From Saussurea involucrata (Eukaryota > Streptophyta > Magnoliopsida > Asterales > Asteraceae): a stretch of 64,000 nucleotides of DNA. The DNA lies in assembly GCA_033807775.1 (NCBI GenBank), contig CM066314.1, positions 39,732,001-39,796,000 of the forward strand, read 5' to 3'. The notes under the pieces were generated by a model that worked only from the letters and a program-made list of their open reading frames with translations, was not told where the DNA came from and made no database searches. This document shows positions 1-10,862 of this stretch, piece after piece; the stretch's first letter is position 1; every line of letters begins with the position of its first letter. A program made the translations under genes and the position numbers.

Positions 1-375
1 CGAACACAAGGGAGAAATATGGTTTTGGTTACAAACGGCCGTGAACGACAAGAATAGGGGTAAAGAGGGTGATTGCTTGAGTGATTAACAATAAGGAAAT
101 AATTGTAGGGTTTTGATTGGAGGTGTATTGCCGTAGGAAAAGAAAAACGGGAAGGGCTCGGCTGTTTGCATGGGCCGAGTCCATGCCATGGTTTTCCCAA
201 AAAATTTCATATTGGCCCCTTGAATTATCCTAAACCCTCACAACTACAACTAGTCACGGAAAGTTTCGCATTTTGGTCCCTTGTCACCGAACCACAAACC
301 CGGAACAAGTAAAGGTGAACAATTACATAATAATAAAAAAATACTTAAAATACGTACCGGGACACGGGCTTTACA
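1..375 (-). repeat. 3' LTR, partial (runs off window)
   Basis: Bases 307-375 match 5976-6043 almost base for base and end in the same ...GGGCTTTACA, the reverse complement of an LTR start TGTAAAGCCC. Left of 307 the two LTRs no longer align by eye, so one has an indel or has recombined. The window edge removes the rest. Confidence 0.65.
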
Positions 376-392
376 ACTCTCCCCCGCTTGGG
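376..392 (-). other. Polypurine tract of the gypsy element
   Basis: On the minus strand the bases next to the 3' LTR read CCAAGCGGGGGAGAGT, a purine run directly before the TGTAAAGCC LTR start. This is where plus-strand DNA synthesis would be primed. Confidence 0.7.
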
Positions 393-482
393 TTAGACTT
401 CGTCCCCGAAGTCCACGTCCGCGAACAGCTCCGGGTAACTCTCCCGCATCTCAGCCTCGGGTTCCCAAGTCCACTTGAAACT
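391..482 (-). pseudogene. C-terminal chromodomain-like end of gypsy polyprotein
   Basis: The minus strand reads FKWTWEPEAEMRESYPELF, then an acidic tail and a TAA at the lower edge. TWEPEAEMRE.YPELF is the typical closing motif of the chromodomain-like tail of plant chromovirus polyproteins. It lies next to the polypurine tract, where the end of pol belongs. It is separated from RNase H by about 0.8 kb with no readable integrase. Confidence 0.75.
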
Positions 483-540
483 CCTTCTAAAACTTCTCGA
501 ATACTTTTCTTACTAACGTACTCCTTCTAGGACACTGAAA

Positions 541-1277
541 TTATGATGGATAGAACACTTCAGCGATTGGAATCCTTCCTAGCCAAGCGACTTCGGTTGT
601 CTCCAAAGCTTAGATATTCCATACATCTCTATTCAAATTTCAAGCTCTAACCATTCTGAAATTGCCTACCAATATACCCAACTAGATACTCGGATCCGAT
701 CATTCCTACATTAACTGCCGATTAACTTCCACGAGTTCTAATAGACCCCCAACATTTATTTCACACGGGTCATCAAACCAGTAAACTTATAATCATCCAA
801 GAAGGTCATTCCACCATAACCATTCATCACAATTAAGCATCTCGGGGTCACTACTACCATCACCATAATTATTTAAAATCAGCTACAAATCTCCGATTAC
901 ACTTAAGGTGTTTGGCCTCAAGCCCCAAAGTCGACACTTAAACATACTACTTACTTCAAAAAGGTTACTGCGCATTTATTCTCTTAATTACAAAGGCATC
1001 CTTCCCTTAACCGACACTATTCGGTCTACACTAATATCACGTGTGGAACACCCAAATCTTCCACCGTCTACTTATCCTCCACGCTCGCTCTAAGAAATCT
1101 AGTTACACTGTATCAAGATACACCTTAACGTTTACCTCCCAGGTACGTCTCAGGCCCGGTACATCGGAACTACCTCCCAGGTAAGTGCCCAAGACTATAT
1201 CCTCCCAGTGCCTACTGGAAAGTCAAGGTCATAACACACGAATACCGGGGTCCCACCCCGAGATACCCAACCGATCA
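541..1277. other. Gypsy interior without readable domain
   Basis: This is where integrase should lie. I see no HHCC zinc finger or DD35E pattern on the minus strand, only short broken frames. A 12-bp motif ACCTCCCAGGTA recurs near 1133-1180. It is probably a deleted and decayed integrase region. Confidence 0.4.
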
Positions 1278-2697
1278 TTAAGACCGAGCAATTGACCCAT
1301 GACTATCACGGACAAAATTCGGAATCTCCCCCGAAACTCTCTCGCGTTTGGCATTTTCCTCCAAAACTGCCACATCCTGAGCACTACCTATCGACTCGAG
1401 AAGAGGTGCAACCACTGTTAACCGTTGACACAAGCCCCGCAGTGGCTCACCATCCAGATGTCGACTAAGTGCATCCGTAACAACATCCGTTTTACCGGGG
1501 TGGTAAAGTATCTCACCATCATAATCCTTGACCACGTCAAGCCACCTCCTCTGACGCATGTTGAGGTTTTGCCGGTCATCAAGTACTGGAGCCTTTTATG
1601 GTTAGTGTATACACTTGACTCCATACAAATAGTGCCTCCAAATCTTGAGAGCAAACACCACCAAATCATTCATACCCTCGGGCAAAGTCACATCGGAGCC
1701 TCGCATAACGCCTGCGTAGCTCTTCAAAGCCCTCTGCTGCTCTTCACCCCAACTAAAAGCCGCAGATTTCTTCGCCAATCGTGTCATCGGTAAGGCAGTC
1801 TTGGAGAAATCCTAAATGGATCTCCGGAAGTACCCTGCTAACCCAAGAAAACTCCGTACTTCAGTGAGAGTCTTCGGCACTTCCCACCGCATCACAGCCG
1901 TAATCTTGGCCGGATCCACCATAATACTATTCTGGTTCACGACCTGCCCTCGAAAGTGGACCTCTCGTAACCAGAACTCACACTTGGAGAGCTTAGCATA
2001 CAGCTTCTCCCGCCTCAAAACTTCCAAAACTTCTCGCAAATGCATCTCATGCTCTTCCTTCGACTTCGATTACACAAGAATATCGTCGATGAACACGATC
2101 ACCGATCGATCCCACATAGGGCTACATACCCGGTTCATGAGGTCCATGAACGTTGCGGTGCATTGGTGAGCCCGAAAGGCATCACCACAAACTTGTAAAT
2201 GGCCATAACGTGAACGAAAGACCGTCTACTCCGTATCCTCTCTCCTCACCCGCATCGGATGATACCCCGATCTCAAATCGACCTTAGAGAACCACGAGGC
2301 TCCCTGAAGCTGATCGAACAAGTCATCGATCCTTGGCAGAGGATAACGATTCTTCACCGTAAGCTTATTCAACTCACGGTAGTCTATACACATCCGTTGG
2401 GACCCGTCTTTCTTTTTCACACAGAATCGGGGCTCCCCATGGTGAACAACTTGGCTTGATGAACTCCTTTTCGAGAAGTTCCTGCAATGGAGTGTACAAC
2501 CCCTTCATTTTCGGTGGAGTCAGGCGGTAAGGTGCCTTGGCCACCAGAGCAGCACCCGGAAACACATCAATGCGGAACCCCACCTGTCGCTCGGGAGGTA
2601 TCCCCGATAACTCATCGGAAAATACGTCAGCAAACTCCCGTACAACCGGCACATCCTCCGCAGTCTTCTTCTCTCCGACGCCGCGCGTGTCTATCAC
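1278..2697 (-). pseudogene. Reverse transcriptase / RNase H remnant of gypsy pol
   Basis: Reading down the minus strand: an RT N-terminal part (GIPPERQVGFRIDVFPGAA, 2374-2697); the RT core with CIDYRELNKLTVKNRYPLPR and KVDLRSGYH (2226-2420); the catalytic box FIDDILV near 2070-2095 with a stop straight after it; RT thumb FLGLAGYFRR (about 1812-1850); then RNase H pieces (TNHKRLQYLMTGKTS; WLDVVKDYDGEILYHPGK; DALSRH) at 1278-1669. The pieces are in different frames and joined by stops and frameshifts. The order and motifs are diagnostic of Ty3/gypsy pol. No product is expected. Confidence 0.9.
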
Positions 2698-2829
2698 ATA
2701 CGCTAATTACCCCTAGCCACTGCGCTGCAAATATTTCCGAGCTCTTACACCCGAACATAACGCTGGGGTCCGCCTGGGCGAGTCGCCCTGAACTAGCATT
2801 TCTCCCCCGCTTGGGGTTCGAACTTGTAC

Positions 2830-3183
2830 TTATTTGCGACGACAACCAATCCCAGCATCGAAAGCATCCACCCAAACCGTGCCCACAATTACGCACAACT
2901 CACGCATAGCTATCGGAAACAAGTCAACAGGGAATCTCACACCAGAGATTTCCAAAGTACCCCCCCGACACACGTCGGTAACCGTCAAGGTCCTGTCATC
3001 AGCAACCTCGACCACAAGTGAACAGCTTAACCGTCCTACAACTCGGCCCAAACACTCACTAACAGTGTAAGACACGCAAGGATGAGTAGCCTCGCTATCA
3101 AACCTCACCACCACAGGCTCCGAGTTTACTAAGAACGTACCTGTCACCACTTTATGCGTAACTCGTGCCTCCTCTACTCTCAA
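2830..3183 (-). pseudogene. Aspartic protease remnant of gypsy polyprotein
   Basis: This 117-aa open stretch holds VVRFDSEATHPCVS, the retropepsin active-site region, normally (L/V)(F/I)DSGATHSFIS in plant gypsy elements. The glycine after DS is glutamate here, so catalysis is unlikely even if it were expressed. LEISGVRFPVDLFPI downstream is also typical of the family. It lies between the gag-side leader and RT, as expected. Confidence 0.8.
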
Positions 3184-3530
3184 TTGGTGAACTCTACCTC
3201 ATGCCGCCCCCTCAAAATATGTGTCACCTCGACCGCAAACATCTCACGAATCCGATCAGCAATAATTCCAGCATCAGCATCTGGATCAGCATTGTTGTTC
3301 CTCCTTAACGAGCTACTAGCACACATTAAAAACCTGCCAACTACGCTCACGCTCAACTCTTCGGATTCTCCGTGACTTTCCCCAACTCGAGCACGGATCC
3401 TGTGCTTCAGATAGTAGGAGCTCTACTACTACCTTCCACACCTATCCTCACTCGTTTCGAGTCCCGCCCCGAAGTGCCCAAGTAGTTCCTTGCCGAAAAA
3501 CTATACACATATGCCCGCACCGGCATAGGT

Positions 3531-4290
3531 ACACGCTCTTCCTAGCTCCCTAGGAATTCCACCCAACTCCACTACCCTTGCTATGACGAAACCCCCACTA
3601 ACCCTGACGAGTCGCCTCGTAAACGCACAGTCGTATACAGTGGAAACCAGATAGACATTCGAATATAAGATTCTATCCTACAACGGTTGGACTCAAACAA
3701 GAGCTGCGCAATAGAACTAAATCCAACATTCTAAGGCTATTCGGTTCCTACCGCATACAACCTATAGTGCATTCGCTTAACAACCTATCAAAGTTAGCAT
3801 AAGTCCCTAATAGCAAGTAACAACCATACAATACAGTGTAATAAGCACCAAACAATCCAGCACACATACTCCTATGTTCTAGAAAGCAATCTAGCATACA
3901 TACTCATATGTAAACACTCTTCCCAGCTCACTAGGAATTTCATCTCCTCCCACTACCCTTGCTACCACGGAATCCCTATTAGCCATAACGAGTTGCCTCG
4001 CGAATACCCAATCGCATGCAGCGTGAATCAAATAGACATTCGAATACAAGATTCTATCCTAGAACGGTTGGACTCAAACAAGAGTTGCGCAATAGAACTA
4101 AATCAAATATTCTAAGGCTATATGATTCTTACTGCATACAACCTATAGGGCCTTCACTTAACCACCTACTATAACCAGCATTGATTCCTACTAGCAAGCA
4201 GTCATCATACAGTACAGTGTAAACAACATAGGCAATCTAGCATGCATACCCTATGCCTAGAAAGCAATAAATACACTAAGTACCGTACCT
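3531..4290. repeat. Tandem duplication of about 383 bp in the gypsy gag/leader region
   Basis: Two head-to-tail copies (about 3531-3912 and 3913-4290) share long blocks, for example GACATTCGAATA.AAGATTCT at 3651 and 4034, and CATACAACCTATAG at 3757 and 4136. They are visibly diverged, so the duplication is old. No gag frame survives through it. Confidence 0.75.
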
Positions 4291-4458
4291 TTCCCCTTTG
4301 GCTCCGGCTGACTGTACACACTACGCCCTCGATCACCGTTTCCCAAACGGGTTTTCCTCTTTCCCTTATTCTAAAAGATTTTAGTAAAAGAATTTAAAAT
4401 TTCATAGCCGCAACTTGAGACCAAACACACCGAGATGTGTTTGATTCACTCAAGCTGT

Positions 4459-4470
4459 GCTCTGATACCA
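4459..4470 (-). other. Primer binding site (initiator Met tRNA type)
   Basis: The minus strand reads TGGTATCAGAGC, complementary to the 3' end of plant initiator tRNA-Met. It lies 3 bases from the LTR end at 4474. It fixes the element orientation and the inner LTR boundary. Confidence 0.85.
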
Positions 4471-4473
4471 AGT

Positions 4474-6043
4474 TGTAACGTCCCAAAAATTACAAGGAAT
4501 TTAAATTTTTTAATTAAACATTTCGTATATAAAACCCATTAAATAATCCCAACATATCAGTTGCAAAATCATAAATATTGTTCATGTAACCAGAAACCAG
4601 CGGAAATAATGTTAATAAATAGAACTAATAATAGCCAGCTCATCCCGCGCGCCAGTGTGTACCCGTCACGCCTTAGAGCCACTCGTACCTGAAACCACAA
4701 TTTATTGGGAAAGGGTAAGCACGAAGCTTAGTGAATTCAAACACCATAAGTAACACAGTTATTCCACACTACCCCTAAAACAGATAGTGACACATAAACG
4801 ATCATACAGGTCTACGAACAAATCATAAACATGTATATCCACACCCACCCACCTGAAAGGCACAAGTCGGTCCCACCGACCACATGATAACATCTCCGTC
4901 CCCGCCGAATCCCCGGTCCCACCGAGTCTCTACGCCACCCACGTATAAAATCTCCGGCCCCGCCGGATCCTCGGTCCCACCGAGTTAACATGACAACATA
5001 GTATCAACTAGACACCCCACTATCTAGTTCCACAACACAATCACATAAAGCTACCACACACGTACTACAGCAATGATAAAACAACCGTCATTAGATATAG
5101 TGAGAGAACTCACCTCGAATGCGCGCCTAGCTTAACAATACAATTCAAGCTTCACAATTACGGTCACTTCCCAGCTCTTAAACGCATGTTAAAACGTGTC
5201 AATACGAGACCCGGACCCTACGACACGACACACGCTTAAACCGTCACTAAAACTATTTTCCGTTCTCGCCAAACAGGTCTTTTCGGGACCTGGTTCGACC
5301 CCTTTAAACCCAGAAAAATCCCAATATTATTTCATGATTAGAAAGTACTCGGAGATAGGATTTCAAGGACATATTATACGCCTCCTAACGATTTTTCTAC
5401 AATTTATTACGAATTAAATACGAACGACCACAAAAACTGTCCGTTTTCGGACCAGCCGCGCCAACAGCCCAAAACAGCCTAGCTACGGGCTTAATCAGGC
5501 TTTCGGCAAAACACGAAAAACCTCCCCAACTCAAATTGGGAACTTTGGGCACCAATTTCATGTCAAAACGAGTTACGAGTGAAAAGTTAAGGCTTTCGCA
5601 AGATCAAGGCAGATTCCAGAAATTTTCACATGAAATGACGAATCACCGAACTTGCGACCACTTTTTCGCCCGGCTAGAGACCGAACCAGTTTTCCGCTAA
5701 AACACGGAAAACGTGCCCGACCCCGAACTTGAACCGTGGGAGCCAGTTTCGGCTCAAACGGAGTTACGAAGGAAAAATTATAGCCGTCGTAAAAACAGTG
5801 GCTGCACCATTTTCCACATGAATTGATGATTATAAAAACGACGGTTTTATCGAATCGGCTTAATCAATTAGGTCACGATTTTAGGTTCTACGGATTATTA
5901 ACAGGTCACGGCCACGAACTACCCACTGCCACCTCCGGCAGTGGTGGTCGCCGGTGGCTACACCGCCGGCAGCCAAGTAAAGGTGAACAATTACATAATA
6001 ATAAAAAAATACTTAAAATACGTACCAGGACACGGGCTTTACA
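4474..6043 (-). repeat. 5' LTR of the gypsy element, about 1.57 kb
   Basis: It begins next to the PBS with TGTAACGTCC (plus strand) and ends with GGGCTTTACA, so the termini are TGTAAA...GTTACA in element orientation. Its last 68 bp match the partial 3' LTR. The plus strand at 4856-4985 contains short repeats of the type CCCCGCCGGATCC / TCGGTCCCACCGAG. The adjacent 5 bases at 6044-6048 (TAGGG) would be the target duplication, but its partner lies outside the window. Confidence 0.75.
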
Positions 6044-6179
6044 TAGGGTTATCTCGGGATTGCTGGAGGCTACACTTTTAGGGGAGCTGTTAGAACCGTT
6101 TTTAAGAGACAAAGAAGACCTTGCACTGATATTGAAGGTGGAGACTCAATTTGGAGCTACAAATTGGTAGTGTGTATCA

Positions 6180-7010
6180 AATCTTGAGGGAGTTTCTTCA
6201 TTTCCATAGTATTTGTTGAGAAACAATGTTCTCGGGTGTTGTCATCTTCTTCTCTTTGATGTTATTTGCTACTAGTAACATGAGCTAAACATTTTGAGGT
6301 TGGGGGAAAGATGGAGTTTGGATTTCTACCGTTAAATATATGAGTATTGCATTTATTTAATCATTTCACTTGTTGGTTGAAGTTTGTCTTGCTTGTTCTT
6401 ATTGTTGTGAGATTGGCCTTCTCACTCATCTTTTAGTTGTATTCTCCTTTTGAGAAATTGGTTTTATAACTTGTTAAAAGCCAGATAAACCTAGGGTGAG
6501 ATATTGGATAGAGATATACCAAGTAAACCCTAGTTTTGTGTATGTGCTTCTTATACTTAATGAGTTGAGTGTTTATGTTTATTGGTTGAGAGACTTTAAT
6601 ATACATTACATGATGCATTCTTGCTATTACTTGAGAGAGAATAGTAAGTATTTTGGGAATTGCTAAATTCAACCTTGTGTATTGATTTATGAATGTGTTT
6701 TATCTATTTGTTGGTGAAATCTAAATGAAATCTAACCCCTAACCTTTCCTCATCATCTTGGTAACTTCTTTGTGGTGTATGAATCGTTATTGACTTGCTC
6801 TTCTTTGCTTATCTTCATTTCTTGAGATAGTTAGTTAATTAATCAAAACTCAAACCAAATTTTATCAACCGTCCATTTTAGATGTGTGGCTAGCCTTTGT
6901 GATACTTAAACTCATAGTTCCTTGGATCGATACTCGTACTTGGTACGTATTACTTGATTGACACCGTACACTTGCGGTAGATTTGGAGGGTTGTATAAAC
7001 CTTCTATCAC
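6180..7010 (+). repeat. LTR 3' end fragment of an Athila/Tat-like gypsy element
   Basis: The stretch ends with CTTGGATCGATACTCGTACT (6922-6941) and ACACCGTACACTTGCGG, which is the widespread downstream LTR end of Athila/Tat-type elements in dicots. The PBS region (normally TGGCGCCGTTGCCGGGG) is missing and the sequence switches abruptly near 7010. The part at 6044-6180 is not recognised. Assignment rests on remembered family consensus, so it is moderate. Confidence 0.45.
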
Positions 7011-7444
7011 TATAGCGGCGGTACGTATCTTTCTTGACTTGGTAAGCCGGTAGCAGGTCCGTCACGTTCATCGGCGAATCCCAGCTCGCGGTAAGTCGCT
7101 CGATGACCTGGATAACTCGCCAGAATTGGGGCATCAATTGCCCTGGTGACAAATCGAACTCGCACATAAACGCCTTGGCTAGAGGCGAATATGGCCACTG
7201 AAATCCTATCTTAAAAGGATACTCGTAGATCACGACGTACCCCTCTGGGCACATCTCCGGTCGGATATTACCGACTTTGCTCACGGTAATCCCCGCAGGG
7301 ATTTTCGCTAGATTCCTAAAGCTATCAAGATCATCCTGATCTCTAATGGTGCTCCTAGGCTATGTCGACATCGACAGTCCCGTTAACCAAGTTTGTCGAT
7401 CTGAAAGACCCCAAATGTCCCAGATTTTCCTAGGCTTTCTAGCT
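7010..7444 (-). pseudogene. Antisense extra ORF (transposase_28 / 'putative gypsy-type transposon' domain)
   Basis: The minus strand reads IPAGITVSKVGNIRPEMCPE, then YEYPFKIGFQWPYSPLAKAF and LSPGQLMPQFWRVIQVIERL. This (Y)PF.IGF..P.SPL...F......SPGQLMP..WR pattern is that of the PF04195-type protein encoded by many plant gypsy-associated elements. It starts near 7444 with a stop early in the frame (about 7365) and is cut at about 7010 by the foreign LTR end. A minus-strand TATATAAGG lies near 7475-7483, in the right place for a promoter of this ORF. The ORF runs opposite to the 3' LTR that follows. Confidence 0.6.
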
Positions 7445-7894
7445 ATCGACTTACGACGCATACAAAGGATGAGAGTCGTACCTTATATAGGCGCTATAAA
7501 TCCTCAAAAACTCTAACTCTTGCAGGTTTGGAAGCAAATCGCTAAAGAAAGGCAAGAAAATCTCTCTTAAATCACTCTGTAATCGTAAAAAGGAAAGGAT
7601 CCGTCAAGGGTCGTTATTTATGTAAATGATCGTGTCAAGTCGAGTCCTCCGGTGATCGACACGTGCCTTTGCCTTTTCGTATAACCACACGGATCGTCGA
7701 CACCTGGCAATGACAGCTGTTCAGCATGATCGTGCGTCAGCATGACGTCACGACCTTATCCCCTTTTCGACTTCCTATTTAGTTGGAATTGGACCGATCC
7801 AGTTCCAAGACAACTAAGGTAACTTTCGACACGTGTCACGACCCTGGACATTCGACTGACAAAATTTAAAATTTGAATTCGCCATTCTATTTTC

Positions 7895-7911
7895 AAATTT
7901 TGGGGGCAAAC
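7895..7911 (+). other. Polypurine tract before a plus-strand 3' LTR
   Basis: AAATTTTGGGGGCAAAC directly precedes TGTTTGGGTAAAAATTC. TTTTGGGGGCAAA followed by TGTT is a common plant gypsy PPT/LTR boundary. Confidence 0.5.
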
Positions 7912-8765
7912 TGTTTGGGTAAAAATTCGCCAGTCTCGACCACGACCAAGGTAAGGAAAACCTTTATTACACTTATCCATAATACAGTAAAATCACAATA
8001 CTTTATTCCCTGATCAAAGTCAAAATCGAAAGATATTTACCTCACGACACTCGACCGTGACGTCGCCTAGTACACACGTCCGTCGTGTGGAACCTTGCGA
8101 CCTCGACCGACTAACGTATGGCGTTTCTGTTACTTTTTCATTGTTTAATGCAGGAATCAATGTCATTAATGACCAACGGCTATAACCGACAAGGTCAATT
8201 ATGAGCATTCAGTCCAGCATCCGTTACGACAGTTATCAAAAGCATTTATGAAGATCATTGAATGATACGAAGACTATAAAAACCGAGCTCAAACCATCAT
8301 TTCGGGGACATCTGATCTCACTCAATCTGGCATCACACATCATTTGAGAACATCTGAACTCTGAAGAACACTCGAAGCAAAGAATTCTCTCTCAACAGAT
8401 CGCTCTCGACGCACGACTTTCATACACGACACTTAGTTTTTACACACGATACACCAGTCTTTTACATTCGAAACACTTGTTACTTTATGTTTAAAGTATT
8501 TCCTTTCATCTGTATTGTAATCATTGTATGATCGACACTCGAAACATAAGGACATCGCCCCTGTTTGGCGACCATAGTGCAGCGACGACTTCCACAGTCG
8601 TCCGCGGATTTTTTCCTCGTTGAGGTTTTTCCCGCGTCACCAAAATCTCTGTCTCATTTACATTTTCCGTCTTTGTCATACGCTTTGTCGAAAGATTTCT
8701 TCTTTAGTTGTTAAATTCCACAATCAACCTTAAGTTATCCTTTTGGACGATTTTTGGCATTAACA
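7912..8765 (+). repeat. Plus-strand 3' LTR (Tat-like gypsy, truncated element)
   Basis: It starts with TGTTTGGG after the PPT and plausibly ends with GGCATTAACA (about 854 bp). It holds a TATA box (TATAAAAA, 8275-8282) and a downstream GACTTCCACAGTCGTCCGCG segment resembling an R/U5 end. No PBS follows at 8766, which favours a 3' LTR. The exact right end is uncertain. Confidence 0.5.
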
Positions 8766-9165
8766 GATATAGATTTAAACTTTTAGGTTGGCCAAAATGA
8801 GCCAACATATTGTTTAGAGGGTCAGCCAAAAAAGACCAACAACATTGGTTTTGAGGATCGGCTAAAATGAGTCAATCCCATGAGTTACCACAAACAAATC
8901 TCAACCTCCATTTATATATCCACAATTCATTGCCAATCTTTTGTCTCTCTATCAATGTGGGATACCTTAAAAGCAACCACAATTCAAGAAATGAGGAATT
9001 CTCAATTCTTAGGATGTCACGTCATCTTTTGTGGTTTTCTCTTTTAATATATATATTGATTTTTAAATTACACTTTATACCCTTATAGTTAGTTATTTAA
9101 TTTACTTTATACTTCTTTCTTTTTTATTTTACACCCTTATCATTTTAAGGTACATAATCATATAG
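8766..9165. other. AT-rich intergenic stretch, nothing firm
   Basis: Degenerate repeats of GGCCAAAATGAGCCAAC / GGCTAAAATGAGTCAA (8780-8880) suggest a decayed MITE. No coding potential is seen. Confidence 0.3.
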
Positions 9166-9167
9166 TA

Positions 9168-9464
9168 AGGGGGTGTTTGGTTGGGGGTATTGAGGGATAA
9201 GTTATGTGAATAATAAGGAAAACCGTTGTTTGGTTTGACATAATATAATGAGCTCATTACCCCAAACCCATTAATTTTCATTCCTGACCAAATTGGAGCG
9301 AATAGAAATCTTATTCCCGCTTAGTCATCTTTCCCATACGTCACTTCATTTCTCGATGTTGAATGAAAAATATTTTTTATTTTCATGTTGGACATCACAT
9401 ATTTGTATTAAAAATATTATATAAATGTTTTTATTAATTATATTGGTTTAACCAAACGGCATCA
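9168..9464. mobile_element. Possible MITE with GTGTTTGGTT-type ends
   Basis: The left side begins GGGGGTGTTTGGTTGGGG and the right side contains AACCAAACGGCATC near 9450-9463, an imperfect inverted pair. A target duplication is not clear. Bases 9470-9500 carry CATTCT repeats. Confidence 0.35.
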
Positions 9465-9871
9465 ATAGAATGCTCATTCTCATTCTCATTCTCCTGCATT
9501 CTCATTTTCATTTCCACTCCTTAAACATTAAAAGAATATTTTTTTTATTACAAATTATACCATTATAATCGTCTCCTCAATACCTTCAAAATGAACCCTT
9601 GAATATTTTTGGATTTAACCATACTATTAAATATCATGAATATCTATGAATTATTTTGTTTTATATCCTTACGCTTTATTTTTTTCACCTATTAGCATAT
9701 TAAAACTATATAATCATAGATCAACTAAAATACATTAAAACACGTTTCATTTTTATTATAAATTACACCATTATTATTTTTTCGTCAATATTTTTCAAAA
9801 TAAGCTTATTCTTTAGTTTTTCTTGACTTAGTAGTATTATAAAATAGAATAAATACGTACCTATTTTACTA

Positions 9872-10824
9872 TCTATATCTATAGTATATTGATAAACATT
9901 TGTAACTGTTATTGCATGAAAAAAACCAGATATACAAATCTATACGTATCTATATTAGGTAATTTTTAATTACATCTATTCAAAATTTATAACACGCTAC
10001 ATTGTACAAGTATACAACTAACATTAGCATAGGCGGATCTACCATAAACCATTAAATTTTTGGGTTTTGTATTGTAAATTTTATTTTTTATAATCACATA
10101 TATTATTTCGACCCCCAATAAAAAATAGGTTCGTCTCCATAAAAAATGTAACCTGGCTTCATTGTCGATTTTTTTACATAATTTATTTTTATATTCATAG
10201 TTAGGGTTATGGTTTGTTAGTTGATGTATAATTGTTAATTGTTAGGCTTAGAGTGTATTAGTGATGTCTGATTGTTAATTGTTATGATTAGAGTTTATTA
10301 TTAGTTGAAAGCCTAATTGTTAATTTTTGTTAATTGTTAGTGTTAGAGTTTATTATTAGTTGATGCCTAATTGTTAATTTTTTGTTAATTGTTAGGGTTA
10401 GAGTTTATTATTAATTGATGTCTAATTGTTACTTTTGTTAATTGTTTTATTATTTCGTTACAAAAAATGATTATTTTTATATACCAATATCCTAAATCGA
10501 TAGTGGTGATTATAATTCTTTTAATATCATTCGACCAGCTCTACTTAATTGATGACTAAAAATGTTTATTTGAACGATCCCTCTCGGGATCAATACAAAA
10601 GAAGGAAAAAAAGTTATTGCGTATCACCTTAAACAAATACTTAAATTACCTTGCCAACTATATGATCATGACCTTAATTTCGACTCCCATCACCAAAATT
10701 TCTGGATCCGCCGTTGAACATTCGTATGGACAAAAAAAAAACAAAAATGAAATATGATTGACATTTTAAGTTCTCGGTTTTGAATTGAGATGTACACCGC
10801 GGCATCGTGCGGGCACCTTACTAG
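9872..10824 (+). mobile_element. Non-autonomous Helitron (plus strand)
   Basis: The 3' end at 10797-10824 is a CCGC...GCGG hairpin (CCGCGGCATCGTGCGGG), then CACCTTA and terminal CTAG, followed by T: the standard Helitron 3' end. The 5' end is proposed at 9872 (TCTATATCTATAGTATATTG), typical of plant Helitron starts, but it is not proven. There is no Rep/helicase gene in the interval. Confidence 0.5.
10200..10445. repeat. Minisatellite, period about 60-67 bp, four units
   Basis: Units share GTTAGAGTTTATTATTAGTT followed by GATGCCTAATTGTTAATTTT with length variation. The array lies inside the proposed Helitron. Confidence 0.7.
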
Positions 10825-10862
10825 TATGTGTGTGTGTGTGTATACCCGTGCAATGCGACGGG
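10821..10862 (-). mobile_element. Helitron 3' terminus (minus strand), facing the previous one
   Basis: On the minus strand, CCCGTCGCATTGCACGGG (hairpin CCCGT...ACGGG) is followed by a (CA)n spacer and ends at CTAGT. The CTAG at 10821-10824 is palindromic and also serves as the end of the plus-strand Helitron. The body of this element lies to the right; its 5' end is not identified. Confidence 0.6.

Larger units (their letters stand above)
1..6043 (-). mobile_element. Decayed Ty3/gypsy chromovirus-type LTR retrotransposon
   Basis: In minus orientation the order is 5' LTR (4474-6043), primer binding site, leader and gag region, protease, reverse transcriptase, RNase H, chromodomain end, polypurine tract, and a 3' LTR running off the window. 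The order PR-RT-RH with a C-terminal chromodomain-like end is that of chromoviruses, and the long LTR fits a Tekay/Del-like lineage (inference). Every domain has stops or frameshifts. Only about 0.9 kb separates the RNase H remnant from the polypurine tract, too little for integrase, so most of integrase is deleted or unrecognisable. The element cannot move by itself. Confidence 0.85.

Noticed and set aside
1425..2169. Plus-strand reading frames over the gypsy pol region
   Set aside because: They are shadows of the minus-strand RT/RNase H remnant.
7756..8208. Short minus-strand frames in the 7.9-8.7 kb LTR
   Set aside because: They overlap PPT and LTR sequence and have no family features.
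10200..10445. CRISPR-like array
   Set aside because: Units are tandem and degenerate without unique spacers, and the genome is a plant's.
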